A stretch of DNA of 64,000 nucleotides from CAVSRC01 sp963750065 (GTDB taxonomy: Bacteria > Pseudomonadota > Alphaproteobacteria > Rhizobiales > Kaistiaceae), in the NCBI GenBank assembly GCA_963750065.1, contig CAVVPK010000009.1:1-64000 (forward strand), written 5' to 3'. The notes beneath the pieces are model-generated. The model was not told the DNA's origin and did no database searches. It was given only the letters and a program-made list of their open reading frames with translations. Positions 19,377 to 27,402 of the stretch are shown here, one piece after another; position 1 is the first letter of the stretch; each line of letters begins with the position of its first letter. Made by a program: the position numbers and the translations under genes.

Positions 19377-21048
19377 ATGGTCGCCTTCATCACCGCCAAT
19401 ATGGCCCCCCTGATGTTCGCCTCGCTGGTGGTGGTGCTGCTGCTCGGCTACCCGGTCGCCTTCGCGCTTGCCTTCAACGGCCTCGCCTGGGGCCTGGTCG
19501 GCATCCAGTTCGGCCTCTTCACGCCGAACTTCTTCCAGGCGCTGCCCGACCGCCTCTTCGCCGTGATGAGCAACGACACGCTGCTTGCCGTGCCGTTCTT
19601 CACCTTCATGGGCCTGGTGCTCGAACGATCGGGCATGGCGGAGGAGCTTCTCGATACCATCGGCCAGCTTTTCGGGCCGGTACGCGGCGGCCTGGCGCTT
19701 GCCGTGGTGGTCGTCGGCGCCTTGCTTGCCGCCACCACCGGCGTGGTCGCCGCCTCGGTCATCGCCATGGGGCTCATCTCGCTGCCCATCATGCTGCGCT
19801 ACGGTTACGACCGGCGCTTGGCCACCGGCGTCATCGCCGCCTCGGGAACGCTGGCACAGATCATCCCGCCAAGCCTCGTGCTCATCGTCATGGCCGACCA
19901 GCTCGGCCGCTCGGTCGGCGACATGTATTCCGGTGCGGTGGTTCCGGGACTCGTCCTCTCCGGCCTGTACGTTGCCTATGTCATCGGCGTGACAGTGGTT
20001 TTCCCAAACGCCGCGCCGGCGCTGCCCAAGGAATTCCGCACCTATGGCGGGTTCCAGCTTGTCGTCCGCGTCATCGTCGCCCTGATCCCGCCGCTGGTGC
20101 TCATCTTCCTGGTGCTCGGCACCATCTTCATCGGCCTGGCCACGCCCACCGAAGGCGGCGCCATGGGCGCCGTCGGCGCGCTGGCACTGGCCGCGATCAA
20201 GGGCCGGCTCAACTGGACGATGCTGCGCCAGGCGCTCGAATTCGACGACCAAGCTGTCGTCCTTCGTGCTCTTCATCCTCATCGGCTCGCGCGTCTTCAG
20301 CCTCACCTTCTTCGGCGTCGATGGCCATCTGTGGGTCGAGCGCCTGCTCACCGGCCTTCCCGGCGGTCAGCTCGGCTTCCTGATCGTCGTCAACATCCTC
20401 GTCTTCATTCTCGCCTTCTTCCTCGATTTCTTCGAGCTCGCCTTCATCATCGTGCCCCTGGTCGGCCCGGCTGCCGAACATCTCGGCATCGATCTCATCT
20501 GGTTCGGCATCCTGCTCGGCATCAACATGCAGACGGCGTTCATGCATCCGCCGTTCGGCTTCTCGCTCTTCTTCCTGCGCTCCGTCGCACCGAAAGACCC
20601 CTATATCGACCGCGTGACGGGAGCCGAGATCGCGCCGATCACCACCGCGCAGATCTACTGGGGGGCCCTGCCCTTCGTCGTCATCCAGGTGATCATGATC
20701 GCGCTCACCATCTCCTTCCCGGGCATGGTGACGCGTTACAAGACCGATCAGGTCCACGTCGAACCCGGAACGATTCAGCTCAATGCGCCGAATTTTGGCA
20801 GCGGCGCTCCCGACTTTGGCGGCGGTACGCCCAACGTCGGCACCGGAAACGGGGCGTCCGGCGGACCGAACTTCGGAACCGACAGCGGTTCAGGCAGCCC
20901 CAATCCCGGAACCGGCGGCAGCGGCGGCGGCCCCAACTTCGGCTCGGGCAACAACGCCGCAGCGACGTCCCCATCGGGCGGCACCAGCGGCCCGAATTTC
21001 GGCGCCGGCAGCGGATCGGGCAATAGCGGGCCGAACTTCGGCCAATAG
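19377..21048 (+). pseudogene. TRAP transporter large permease (DctM-like) with PNFG-repeat tail; one frameshift in this sequence
   Basis: About 556 aa when one base is removed. 19377-20240 encodes the N-terminal half (ATTGVVAASVIAMGLISLP; SGTLAQIIPPSLVLIVM) and 20248-21048 the rest (TTKLSSFVLFILIGSRVFSL; GILLGINMQTAFMHPPFGFSLFFLRSV). The break is at GAATTC 20238-20243, where GAATCG or GATTCG would restore A-L-(E/D)-S-T-T-K, a normal DctM passage. After the last helix (ends VTRYKTDQVHVEPG) comes a ~88-residue Gly/Asn/Pro/Phe tail with about eight PNFG-like units, not usual for DctM. It is the substrate/Na+ symporter subunit. Confidence 0.85.
20782..21045 (+). repeat. Degenerate PNFG-repeat coding region, tail of the TRAP permease
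   Basis: Eight units of the type (A/G/T/S)P(N/D)(F/V/P)G(S/G/T/A) are spread over 88 codons: APNFG, APDFG, TPNVG, GPNFG, SPNPG, GPNFG, GPNFG, GPNFG, separated by Gly/Ser/Asn/Thr spacers. Codons vary between units (aat/aac, ttt/ttc, ggc/gga), so this is a protein-level repeat rather than a recent DNA duplication. Confidence 0.8.
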
Positions 21049-21052
21049 AAAA

Positions 21053-21078
21053 GGGGCTCCGGGTCTCCCCGAAGCCCC
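21053..21078 (-). terminator. Intrinsic terminator between convergent TRAP genes
   Basis: An 11-bp stem (21053-21063 with 21068-21078, one mismatch), loop TCTC. On the minus strand it is followed by TTTTCT, which suits the end of dctP; it may also stop the plus-strand permease transcript. Confidence 0.6.
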
Positions 21079-21100
21079 CGTCTCCGCCGCGTGACGCGAT

Positions 21101-22210
21101 CTACGGCTGCAGTTTGCCGGCGCGCTGCTGGCCGAACATGAAGTTGTCGTAGGAGCCGTCGGTGATCTGGAACCAGAGGTTCTCCTCGTTGCGGAACGCC
21201 CGCATCGAATCGTACATCTCCTTGAACGACGCGTTCTTGGCGCTGAACTCGTCATAGACCCCGATGGAAGCGTCGAAGCAGGCCGACATGATCTCCTGCG
21301 AGAAGGCTCTGAGCTGCGCCCCCTTAGCCACCAGCTCGCGCAGCGCCCCTGGATTGACCTGGTCGTAGTGCGCCTGCATCTCGATATTCACCACCGCCGA
21401 GGCGGTCCTGATTGCCTCCTGGTACGCCTTCGGCAGAGAGTTCCATTTGTCCAGGTTGATCAGGGTGAAGAGCGAGGCACCGCCTTCCCACCAGCCCGGA
21501 TAGTAGTAGTACTTGGCGACCTTGTAGAAGCCGAGCTTCAGGTCGTCATAGGGACCGACGAACTCGGTGGCGTCCAGCGTGCCCTTCTCGAGCGCCGGGT
21601 AGATGTCGCTGGGAGCGATGTTGGACGGAATGACTCCGAGCTTGGCCAGCACCGCGCCGCCAAACCCGCCGACGCGGAACTTGACGCCCTTGAGGTCGTC
21701 GACGGTGTTCACTTCCTTGCGCCACCAGCCGCCCATCTGGGCGCCGGTATTGCCGGCGGGGAAACCGATCATATTGAACTTGGCGTAGAACTTGTTCATC
21801 AGCTCCAGCGCGCCACCGTAGTACCACCAGGCATTGAGCCCGCGGCTGTTGAGGCCGAACGGCACCGTGCAGCCGAACGCGAAGGTCGGGTCCTTGCCGA
21901 AATAGTAGTAGGTGGCGGTGTGGCCCATCTCGACGGTGTCATTCTGCACCGCGTCGATGATGCCGGCCAACGGCACGATCTCGCCGCCGGCAAATGGCTG
22001 AATCTGGAACTTGCCGTCGGTCAGGTCGCTGACGATCTGAGACGTGCGCGTGACACCGTCATAGAGCGTATCGAGGACCTTCGGGAAGGCCGAGGTCAGA
22101 CGCCACTTGATTTCCGGCATGGACTGGGCGATCGCCGGCGCTGCGATGGTGGTGGCGGCGGCTCCCCCGGCTGCCAGGCCGGCCTTCTTGATGAATGAAC
22201 GACGATCCAT
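21101..22210 (-). CDS. TRAP transporter substrate-binding protein (DctP-like), Tat-exported
   Basis: 369 aa from ATG 22210, preceded by GGGAGGAAG. The N-terminus MDRRSFIKKAGLAAGG is a twin-arginine signal cleaved near AIAQ. The mature part has the DctP pattern (ITLAFPK-like TSAFPKVLDTLYDG; GVKFRVGGFGGAVLAKLG; EKGTLDATEFVGPYDDLKLGFYKVAKYYYYPGW), close to the chloroaromatic/alpha-keto acid binding group. It delivers substrate in the periplasm to the TRAP permease encoded convergently just downstream. Lying on the opposite strand from its permease genes, it must have its own promoter. Confidence 0.9.
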   Translation of the reverse strand: MDRRSFIKKAGLAAGGAAATTIAAPAIAQSMPEIKWRLTSAFPKVLDTLYDGVTRTSQIVSDLTDGKFQIQPFAGGEIVPLAGIIDAVQNDTVEMGHTATYYYFGKDPTFAFGCTVPFGLNSRGLNAWWYYGGALELMNKFYAKFNMIGFPAGNTGAQMGGWWRKEVNTVDDLKGVKFRVGGFGGAVLAKLGVIPSNIAPSDIYPALEKGTLDATEFVGPYDDLKLGFYKVAKYYYYPGWWEGGASLFTLINLDKWNSLPKAYQEAIRTASAVVNIEMQAHYDQVNPGALRELVAKGAQLRAFSQEIMSACFDASIGVYDEFSAKNASFKEMYDSMRAFRNEENLWFQITDGSYDNFMFGQQRAGKLQP

Positions 22211-22368
22211 GAGTGAACTTCCTCCCTTGGCCGCCCCGATAGTGATAACCAGATTTTCCGCCGGAGCTGGCAACGATCGCAAAACGGACGCCATTGGCCC
22301 GAATCTGTCAAGCGCGAAGGGCAATTTGGCCCCTCCCGCGACATCGTATACGACCCCGAGACGCAACG

Positions 22369-23145
22369 ATGACGAGCATTGACCAAGGACCGCCGCTGAT
22401 CCTCGTCCCCGCCGATGTCAGGCCGGCGGACGGCTATAACTGGCACGCCGCACCCGAGACCTATCTGGCCGCACTTGCCCACGGCTTCGGTGCCATCCCG
22501 CTGATCCTGCCGTCCCTCGACGCGGTGCCGGATTTCGACGCCCTTCTCGCACGGGTCGACGGCGTGCTGCTCACCGGCAGCCGCTCCAACGTCCATCCCG
22601 AACGCTACGGCACGCCGGCGACGCCCAAGACCGAGCCGCACGACCCGCGCCGCGATGCGGTTACCATGCCGCTGATCGATGCAGCATTGCGTCACGGCGT
22701 TCCGCTGTTCGCCATCTGCCGCGGCATGCAGGAGCTGAACGTCGCCCTTGGCGGCAGCCTGATCGCCGAGGTGCAGGACGAGCCGGGATGCGACGACCAC
22801 CGCGCGCCGGTCTCCGACGACCAAGACGTCCGTTTCGCCATCCGCCAGGAGGTGACGATCGTGCCCGGCGGCATCCTCGCCGGCATCATGGGCACCGAGA
22901 CGATCCGGGTGAACTCGCTTCACCGCCAGGCGATCGGGCGTCTGGCCGCCGGACTCGCCGTCGAAGCGACCGCGCCCGACGGCACCATCGAGGCGGTCAG
23001 GGTGCGCGACGCCGCCGGATTCGCCCTAGGCGTGCAGTGGCACCCGGAATACTGGGCGCGGACCGACCCACCCTCACAGAAGCTTTTCGCTGCTTTCGGC
23101 GAAGCGGTGCGCCGCTACCGCACGCATGCCGCCGGACAGAGATAG
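22369..23145 (+). CDS. Class I glutamine amidotransferase-like gamma-glutamyl hydrolase (peptidase C26, PuuD-like)
   Basis: 258 aa. The nucleophile Cys is in FAICRGMQELNVALGG and the catalytic His/Glu in GVQWHPEYW; RVNSLHRQAIG is the PuuD-type substrate region. Enzymes of this group hydrolyse gamma-glutamyl-GABA or related gamma-glutamyl amides in polyamine breakdown. The start at 22369 has only a weak ribosome-binding site (GAG), and the upstream in-frame part lies over the dctP leader. It is divergent from dctP, apparently monocistronic. The exact substrate is inferred. Confidence 0.87.
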   Translation: MTSIDQGPPLILVPADVRPADGYNWHAAPETYLAALAHGFGAIPLILPSLDAVPDFDALLARVDGVLLTGSRSNVHPERYGTPATPKTEPHDPRRDAVTMPLIDAALRHGVPLFAICRGMQELNVALGGSLIAEVQDEPGCDDHRAPVSDDQDVRFAIRQEVTIVPGGILAGIMGTETIRVNSLHRQAIGRLAAGLAVEATAPDGTIEAVRVRDAAGFALGVQWHPEYWARTDPPSQKLFAAFGEAVRRYRTHAAGQR

Positions 23146-23207
23146 AGCGCCGCCGCGATCAGCGGCGACGCCCCAACACGCCCCCCAAACCGGGGAGAAG
23201 ATTCCGG

Positions 23208-23693
23208 TCAGGCGACCAGCGGCTTGAGACCCGGAATCTTGTCGGCCCAGCCGGTCTTCTCGAGCAGGCCGTCGAGACCCCAGACGTGGCCGGCACTCTT
23301 GTAGATCAGGTAGAGCAGCACGCCGGCATAGACGATGTGCTCGTCGATGAGGAAGTTATTGGCGTCGCTGATGTAGGGGAAGTTCATGTGCGCCGTCCAA
23401 TAGACCAGCATCAGCATGATGCCGAAGGATGCGCTGACCCGCACCAGCAGGCCGGTCAACAGCGACAGGCCGATGAGCAGATGCCCGTATTCGACCAGGA
23501 AGGTGAGCACGGCGACGATGCCGGGCCCGGTGAGTTCGGAATAGAAGGCGTGGAAGGTCTTGGTGCTGTTGAGGAAGCCGGCCACGCTCCAACCCGGCAC
23601 GAACACCTGGTGCGAGGCCGCATAGAGAAACGTCCACCCCATCGCCAGGCGGAAGAACAGAATGAGCGCCCGTTCGGTCTTGCTATCGGTCAT
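23208..23693 (-). CDS. DoxX family membrane protein
   Basis: 161 aa with four predicted membrane helices: LFFRLAMGWTFLYAASHQVF, IVAVLTFLVEYGHLLIGLSLL, SASFGIMLMLVYWTAH and IVYAGVLLYLIYKSAG. The pattern fits the DoxX/DoxD (TQO small subunit) family, proteins with roles in thiol/quinone redox or membrane stress that are poorly defined in bacteria. No partner gene is adjacent; the next gene upstream on this strand is the nickel exporter, ending 190 bp away. Confidence 0.8.
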   Translation of the reverse strand: MTDSKTERALILFFRLAMGWTFLYAASHQVFVPGWSVAGFLNSTKTFHAFYSELTGPGIVAVLTFLVEYGHLLIGLSLLTGLLVRVSASFGIMLMLVYWTAHMNFPYISDANNFLIDEHIVYAGVLLYLIYKSAGHVWGLDGLLEKTGWADKIPGLKPLVA

Positions 23694-23882
23694 AGTGATG
23701 TCTCCATCTCATTACGATGCCGGCTTCGGCGGGGGTCGGAGGCCGGCGGGCGGTCGTCTTCGGCTATGCCATCCCGACACGAGTGAAGGTCAGTGCAGGT
23801 CTTGGCCGCAGGGCGATCTGACATGGGGCAAACTAGCGATCGCCAGATGCCCCGCTTTGATCACACTCAAATTAGAAAAATG

Positions 23883-24950
23883 CTAAGTGTTGACAAGGGA
23901 CCCGCCCAAGAGGACGAGCCCGAGAACCAGCACCGCCGCCGCGGCCAGGATCTCGGCCACGCGCACGATGCGCCCGGTCAGCGGCGAATCGATCCCTGCC
24001 AGGCGCACCGCCACGCTGCGGGCGGAAACCGCCAGCACCGCCATCGATGAGACCGTCAGGCCGGTGCCCAGTGCCATGACGAAAGTCGCGGCGACGCCCG
24101 CCAGGAAAAGACCCTGCGACAGCGCGAAGACCAGCACGATGATCGCACCCGAGCATGGCCGCACGCCGACCGCCAGGATCGCCGACCACGCCCGCACGAG
24201 CATCTCCAGCAATGAGCCCGCGGGTTCGCTGACCGTCGCAGCGGAGCGGGCCGGCGCGTGACCGTGGTCATGGCCCTCGTGGTCATGGCTATGATGGTGA
24301 TCGTGGTCATGGTCATGCGCGTGGCCATGATCGTCGTGGTCGTGATGATGATGACCGTCATGCCCGTCGCCGGGCACACCGACGTGGTGGTGGTGATGAT
24401 GATGGCCGCCGCCGAAGGTCTTCGACCACAGGAGCCAGCCGCCGACCACCGCCACCAGCGCGTAGCTGAGGGTCTCGAACCAGTCGGTCGCCTTGGTCAT
24501 GGTGACCGCGGTGACGTGGAAGATCACCGCCGCGATGCCGACGATGACGACGGCACTTAGCGCCTGGACGAAGGCGGCCATGAAGGAGAGCGCGATGCCG
24601 CGCTTCGCCGTCTCGCCGGAGGAGACCATATAGGCGCTGATCACGGCCTTGCCGTGCCCGGGACCGGCGGCATGGAAGACGCCATAGGCGAAGCTCAGCC
24701 CCAGCAGCAGCCACACCGCCCAGCCGTTCGCCTTGATATCGCTGAGGGCACTGGTGAGGCCGCGATAGAAGATGCTCTGGTAGTAGGCGACGCGCACGAA
24801 CAGAGGCCCCAGCGGACCACCGAAGCCGGCACTGGTCGAATCGGGTGTGGCGATGCCGAAGGGGCTGGCCGCATGCGCGGCACCGGCAACCGCCACCAGC
24901 ACCACCAATGCCGTGGCGGCGGGCACCAGACGCAATCGCGCCGCCTTCAT
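23883..24950 (-). CDS. Nickel/cobalt exporter of the NicO/RcnA family
   Basis: 355 aa. Signal-like N-terminus, six or seven membrane helices, and the two family motifs: SFAYGVFHAAGPGHGKAVIS (~95-114) and VGVRPCSGAIIVLVFAL (~265-281). Between them a cytoplasmic or periplasmic loop of ~60 residues is almost pure His, Asp and Gly (about 187-245), expected to bind metal. It probably pumps Ni2+/Co2+ across the inner membrane. Its start overlaps the end of the DUF1007 gene (ATGA, 24947-24950), so the two are translated together. Confidence 0.9.
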   Translation of the reverse strand: MKAARLRLVPAATALVVLVAVAGAAHAASPFGIATPDSTSAGFGGPLGPLFVRVAYYQSIFYRGLTSALSDIKANGWAVWLLLGLSFAYGVFHAAGPGHGKAVISAYMVSSGETAKRGIALSFMAAFVQALSAVVIVGIAAVIFHVTAVTMTKATDWFETLSYALVAVVGGWLLWSKTFGGGHHHHHHHVGVPGDGHDGHHHHDHDDHGHAHDHDHDHHHSHDHEGHDHGHAPARSAATVSEPAGSLLEMLVRAWSAILAVGVRPCSGAIIVLVFALSQGLFLAGVAATFVMALGTGLTVSSMAVLAVSARSVAVRLAGIDSPLTGRIVRVAEILAAAAVLVLGLVLLGGSLVNT

Positions 24951-26035
24951 CGGGCGCGCCTCAGAGTGCGGCGCAGGAAGAATCCCGCCACCGCGATGCC
25001 GGCGGCAAACAGAACCGCGAGAACGATGGCGACGACCTCGCTCAGGCCGGATTCGCCGGTCGCGGATTGATCCCTGCCGGCAGCCGCCGGCGCAGCCGAC
25101 AGCGGTATGGTGGCCGCGCCGCCGTTCTCGGAGATCACCAGGGTCGTCGGATCGGCCGGCCGTGGCGATGGCGCCGCCGCGACCGCCGGTGGCGGGGCAG
25201 CAGGCGGGGTCTCGCCGGCGGACGGCGACGCGGCAGATGCCGGGGACCCGGGGCGTGCCGCCGGGATCGGAACCGTTGTCGGGGGTGCCGCCGGCGCGGC
25301 GGTCCCGCCGTCCGGATTGCTGCCGGCGCCGGCCATTACCGCCTCAAACGGGTTGACGGCAGAGGCAACGGGCGTGCCCGGGCAGTTCAGAACGATGAGA
25401 TTGGCAAGCCCTGCCGCGGCATCCTGCAATTCCGGCGGCAGGTCGTGCTGGTCGGCGGGCACTGCCGACAGCGCCGCCATCGTCTTGGCGTCCAGCATCT
25501 GCGGCGGGTGATATGCGGCCTTGCAGCCGGCCGGAGCGTTGGTCAGCGTCACCGGCTTGTGCTCGGGGAACGTGAAGGCGACGAAATATTCCGGGTCGAA
25601 CACCTCCAGCGTCGCCCTGCCATGGATCGCCACGGGTTTTTTCAGCGGCAGCGTATAGAACAGCGTCAGCCGCCCGCCGTGGAACTCGAGCCAGTATTCG
25701 GTCGGCGGCACGAACGGGTAGGACGTCTTGCCCTGCCTGAGCCAGGTAAAGAAGCCGTAGTCCTTCAGCGAATCGACATTGACCTTGGCCAGCGGCTTGA
25801 GTTCGGCGTCGCTGAGCTTGCCGTCGTTGTTGGCATCCAGCCCCTGGACGGCGAAGGCGGTGAACGCCTTGTCGAACTGCCAGATGTGATGAACTGCGGT
25901 GATCTCGCCGGCCTTGTCGAAGACTATCTCGGCGCGGGCATCGACGAAGACATGCGGGTGCGCTGACGCCGGCCCTGCCATCGCGACGGCCAGCAATCCA
26001 GCGATGACACATGCGATCCGATAAACGGCAGTCAC
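24947..26035 (-). CDS. DUF1007 family periplasmic protein with EF-hand loop, partner of the NicO transporter
   Basis: 362 aa from GTG 26035, which has GGAAGG 7 nt upstream; no in-frame ATG precedes the signal peptide (ends GPASAHPHVFVDA). The DUF1007 domain (about 24-215) begins with the HPHVFVDARAEI motif and contains a canonical EF-hand loop (DANNDGKLSDAE, ~75-86). A Pro/Ala-rich linker (~240-320) leads to one membrane helix and an Arg-rich tail. It is coupled by a 4-bp overlap to the Ni/Co exporter, so it probably collects or senses the metal on the periplasmic side; the mechanism is unknown. Confidence 0.87.
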   Translation of the reverse strand: MTAVYRIACVIAGLLAVAMAGPASAHPHVFVDARAEIVFDKAGEITAVHHIWQFDKAFTAFAVQGLDANNDGKLSDAELKPLAKVNVDSLKDYGFFTWLRQGKTSYPFVPPTEYWLEFHGGRLTLFYTLPLKKPVAIHGRATLEVFDPEYFVAFTFPEHKPVTLTNAPAGCKAAYHPPQMLDAKTMAALSAVPADQHDLPPELQDAAAGLANLIVLNCPGTPVASAVNPFEAVMAGAGSNPDGGTAAPAAPPTTVPIPAARPGSPASAASPSAGETPPAAPPPAVAAAPSPRPADPTTLVISENGGAATIPLSAAPAAAGRDQSATGESGLSEVVAIVLAVLFAAGIAVAGFFLRRTLRRAR

Positions 26036-26205
26036 GGCGCGACCCTTCCCCGTGCCAAGCTCTCCATGCCGATTAGGGCCGATTGGCGGCGCGATTCGCG
26101 CTGTGCGGCATAACGACGCGCGAGGAACAGCGCAAAACGGTTTCAACAGGCTGCCCATTCGCGGCTGGTCGCCCCGCGTCTCCCAACTATACCGCCCCTA
26201 CCGTG

Positions 26206-27393
26206 TCATCCGGCGAGAATCTTGCCGGCGAGCCCGATCAGCGCCCGGTCGCGGCCCGGCGGGCCGATCAGCGACAGGCCGACCGGGCAGCCGTCGACCG
26301 TCATCATCGGCAGGGAAATCTGCGGAAATCCGGCAAGGCCCGCCATGCACAGCATGGAGACCGCGCGCCCGCGGAAGCGTTCGAACGTCGCCTCGTCGGC
26401 GTCGGTGAGCGGCGCGATACCCGGCATGGTCGGCAGCACAATGACGCCGTCGTCGCCAACAAGTTCGGCTACCCGCCGCGCCGCGGTCTCGCGGAAGGCT
26501 GCCGCTGCGTCATGGGCTTGTCTGGTCACCGCACGCGCCGCCGCAAATCGGGTGGCGACGGCCGGATTGAGGACGGGTTTGCGGCTCTCGATCCAGGCCC
26601 CATGGGCGCGCCAGGCATGGTAGCCCTGCATGGTGCGATAGGTGGCGTACCAGCGCGGCAGCCCCTCGCCGTCTGCCACCGTCACGCCGCCATCGGATTT
26701 CAAATGGGCCCTGACGCGCGCAATGGCGGCGTCGAGAACGGTACCGTCGTTTTCTTCGGCGAACAGGGCGCAGGCGTCCTCTGCCACCGCCATGCGGGCA
26801 AGCGGCGGACCGGCGACGTCCTCGCCGAGAAGCACCGCGCCGACGCGCTCATAGGTCTCGATGTCGCGCGTGAACCAGCCGACCGTATCGAAGATGGAGG
26901 CCAGCGGCATGGTGCCGGAAATATCGATGCGGCCGAAGGTCGGCCTGAGCCCGATCAGGCCGCAGAAGGAGGCCGGGCCGCGCACCGAGCCGCCGGTGTC
27001 GCTGCCCAGAGCGAAATCGACCAGCCCCGCCGCCACCGCCGCCGCCGAGCCCGAGGACGAGCCGCCCGGTACCCGGCCGGGCGCCGCCGGGTTGAGCGGC
27101 GTGCCGTAATGCTCGTTGCGCCCGTCGAGCGAGAAGGCGAGTTCGGCCGTGTGCGTCTTGCCGACGAAAGTGGCGCCGGCGGCAAGCAGCTTTGCCACCG
27201 GGGCGGCGTGCTTCGTCGGCACCGGGTCCTCGGCGGCTTTTTCCGGACTGCCGCAGCCGGTCGGATAACCGGCAACGTCATAGATGTCCTTGACCGCGAA
27301 GGTCAGGCCGGCGAGCGGGCCGGACGTCCCATGGGGGACGTCCACATCGCGATAGTCGACGAAGGCGTGAACGGGATCGGAAGGGATGAGCAT
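26206..27393 (-). CDS. Amidase (amidase-signature family)
   Basis: 395 aa. The Ser-cisSer-Lys triad is visible: Lys in FAVKDIYDVAGYPTGCG (~34), cis-Ser in PGGSSSGSAAAVAAG (~110-120), and nucleophile Ser in LGSDTGGSVRGPASFCG (~135). It is shorter than GatA (~480 aa), with a compact C-terminal part, as in AtzE/biuret-type or small amide hydrolases. It hydrolyses an amide to acid and ammonia; the substrate is unknown. It lies 9 bp after the gamma-glutamyltransferase-like gene, so they share a transcript. Confidence 0.9.
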   Translation of the reverse strand: MLIPSDPVHAFVDYRDVDVPHGTSGPLAGLTFAVKDIYDVAGYPTGCGSPEKAAEDPVPTKHAAPVAKLLAAGATFVGKTHTAELAFSLDGRNEHYGTPLNPAAPGRVPGGSSSGSAAAVAAGLVDFALGSDTGGSVRGPASFCGLIGLRPTFGRIDISGTMPLASIFDTVGWFTRDIETYERVGAVLLGEDVAGPPLARMAVAEDACALFAEENDGTVLDAAIARVRAHLKSDGGVTVADGEGLPRWYATYRTMQGYHAWRAHGAWIESRKPVLNPAVATRFAAARAVTRQAHDAAAAFRETAARRVAELVGDDGVIVLPTMPGIAPLTDADEATFERFRGRAVSMLCMAGLAGFPQISLPMMTVDGCPVGLSLIGPPGRDRALIGLAGKILAG

Positions 27394-27402
27394 GGCGAGA
27401 TC

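Noticed and set aside
24255..24420. Short-period DNA repeat that could be mistaken for a tandem repeat or array.
   Set aside because: It is His/Asp codon repetition in frame within the exporter gene; no spacers or cas genes.
26036..26205. Cobalamin or nickel riboswitch upstream of the DUF1007-NicO operon.
   Set aside because: I see no conserved cobalamin box or NiCo-type paired stems in the 170 bp.
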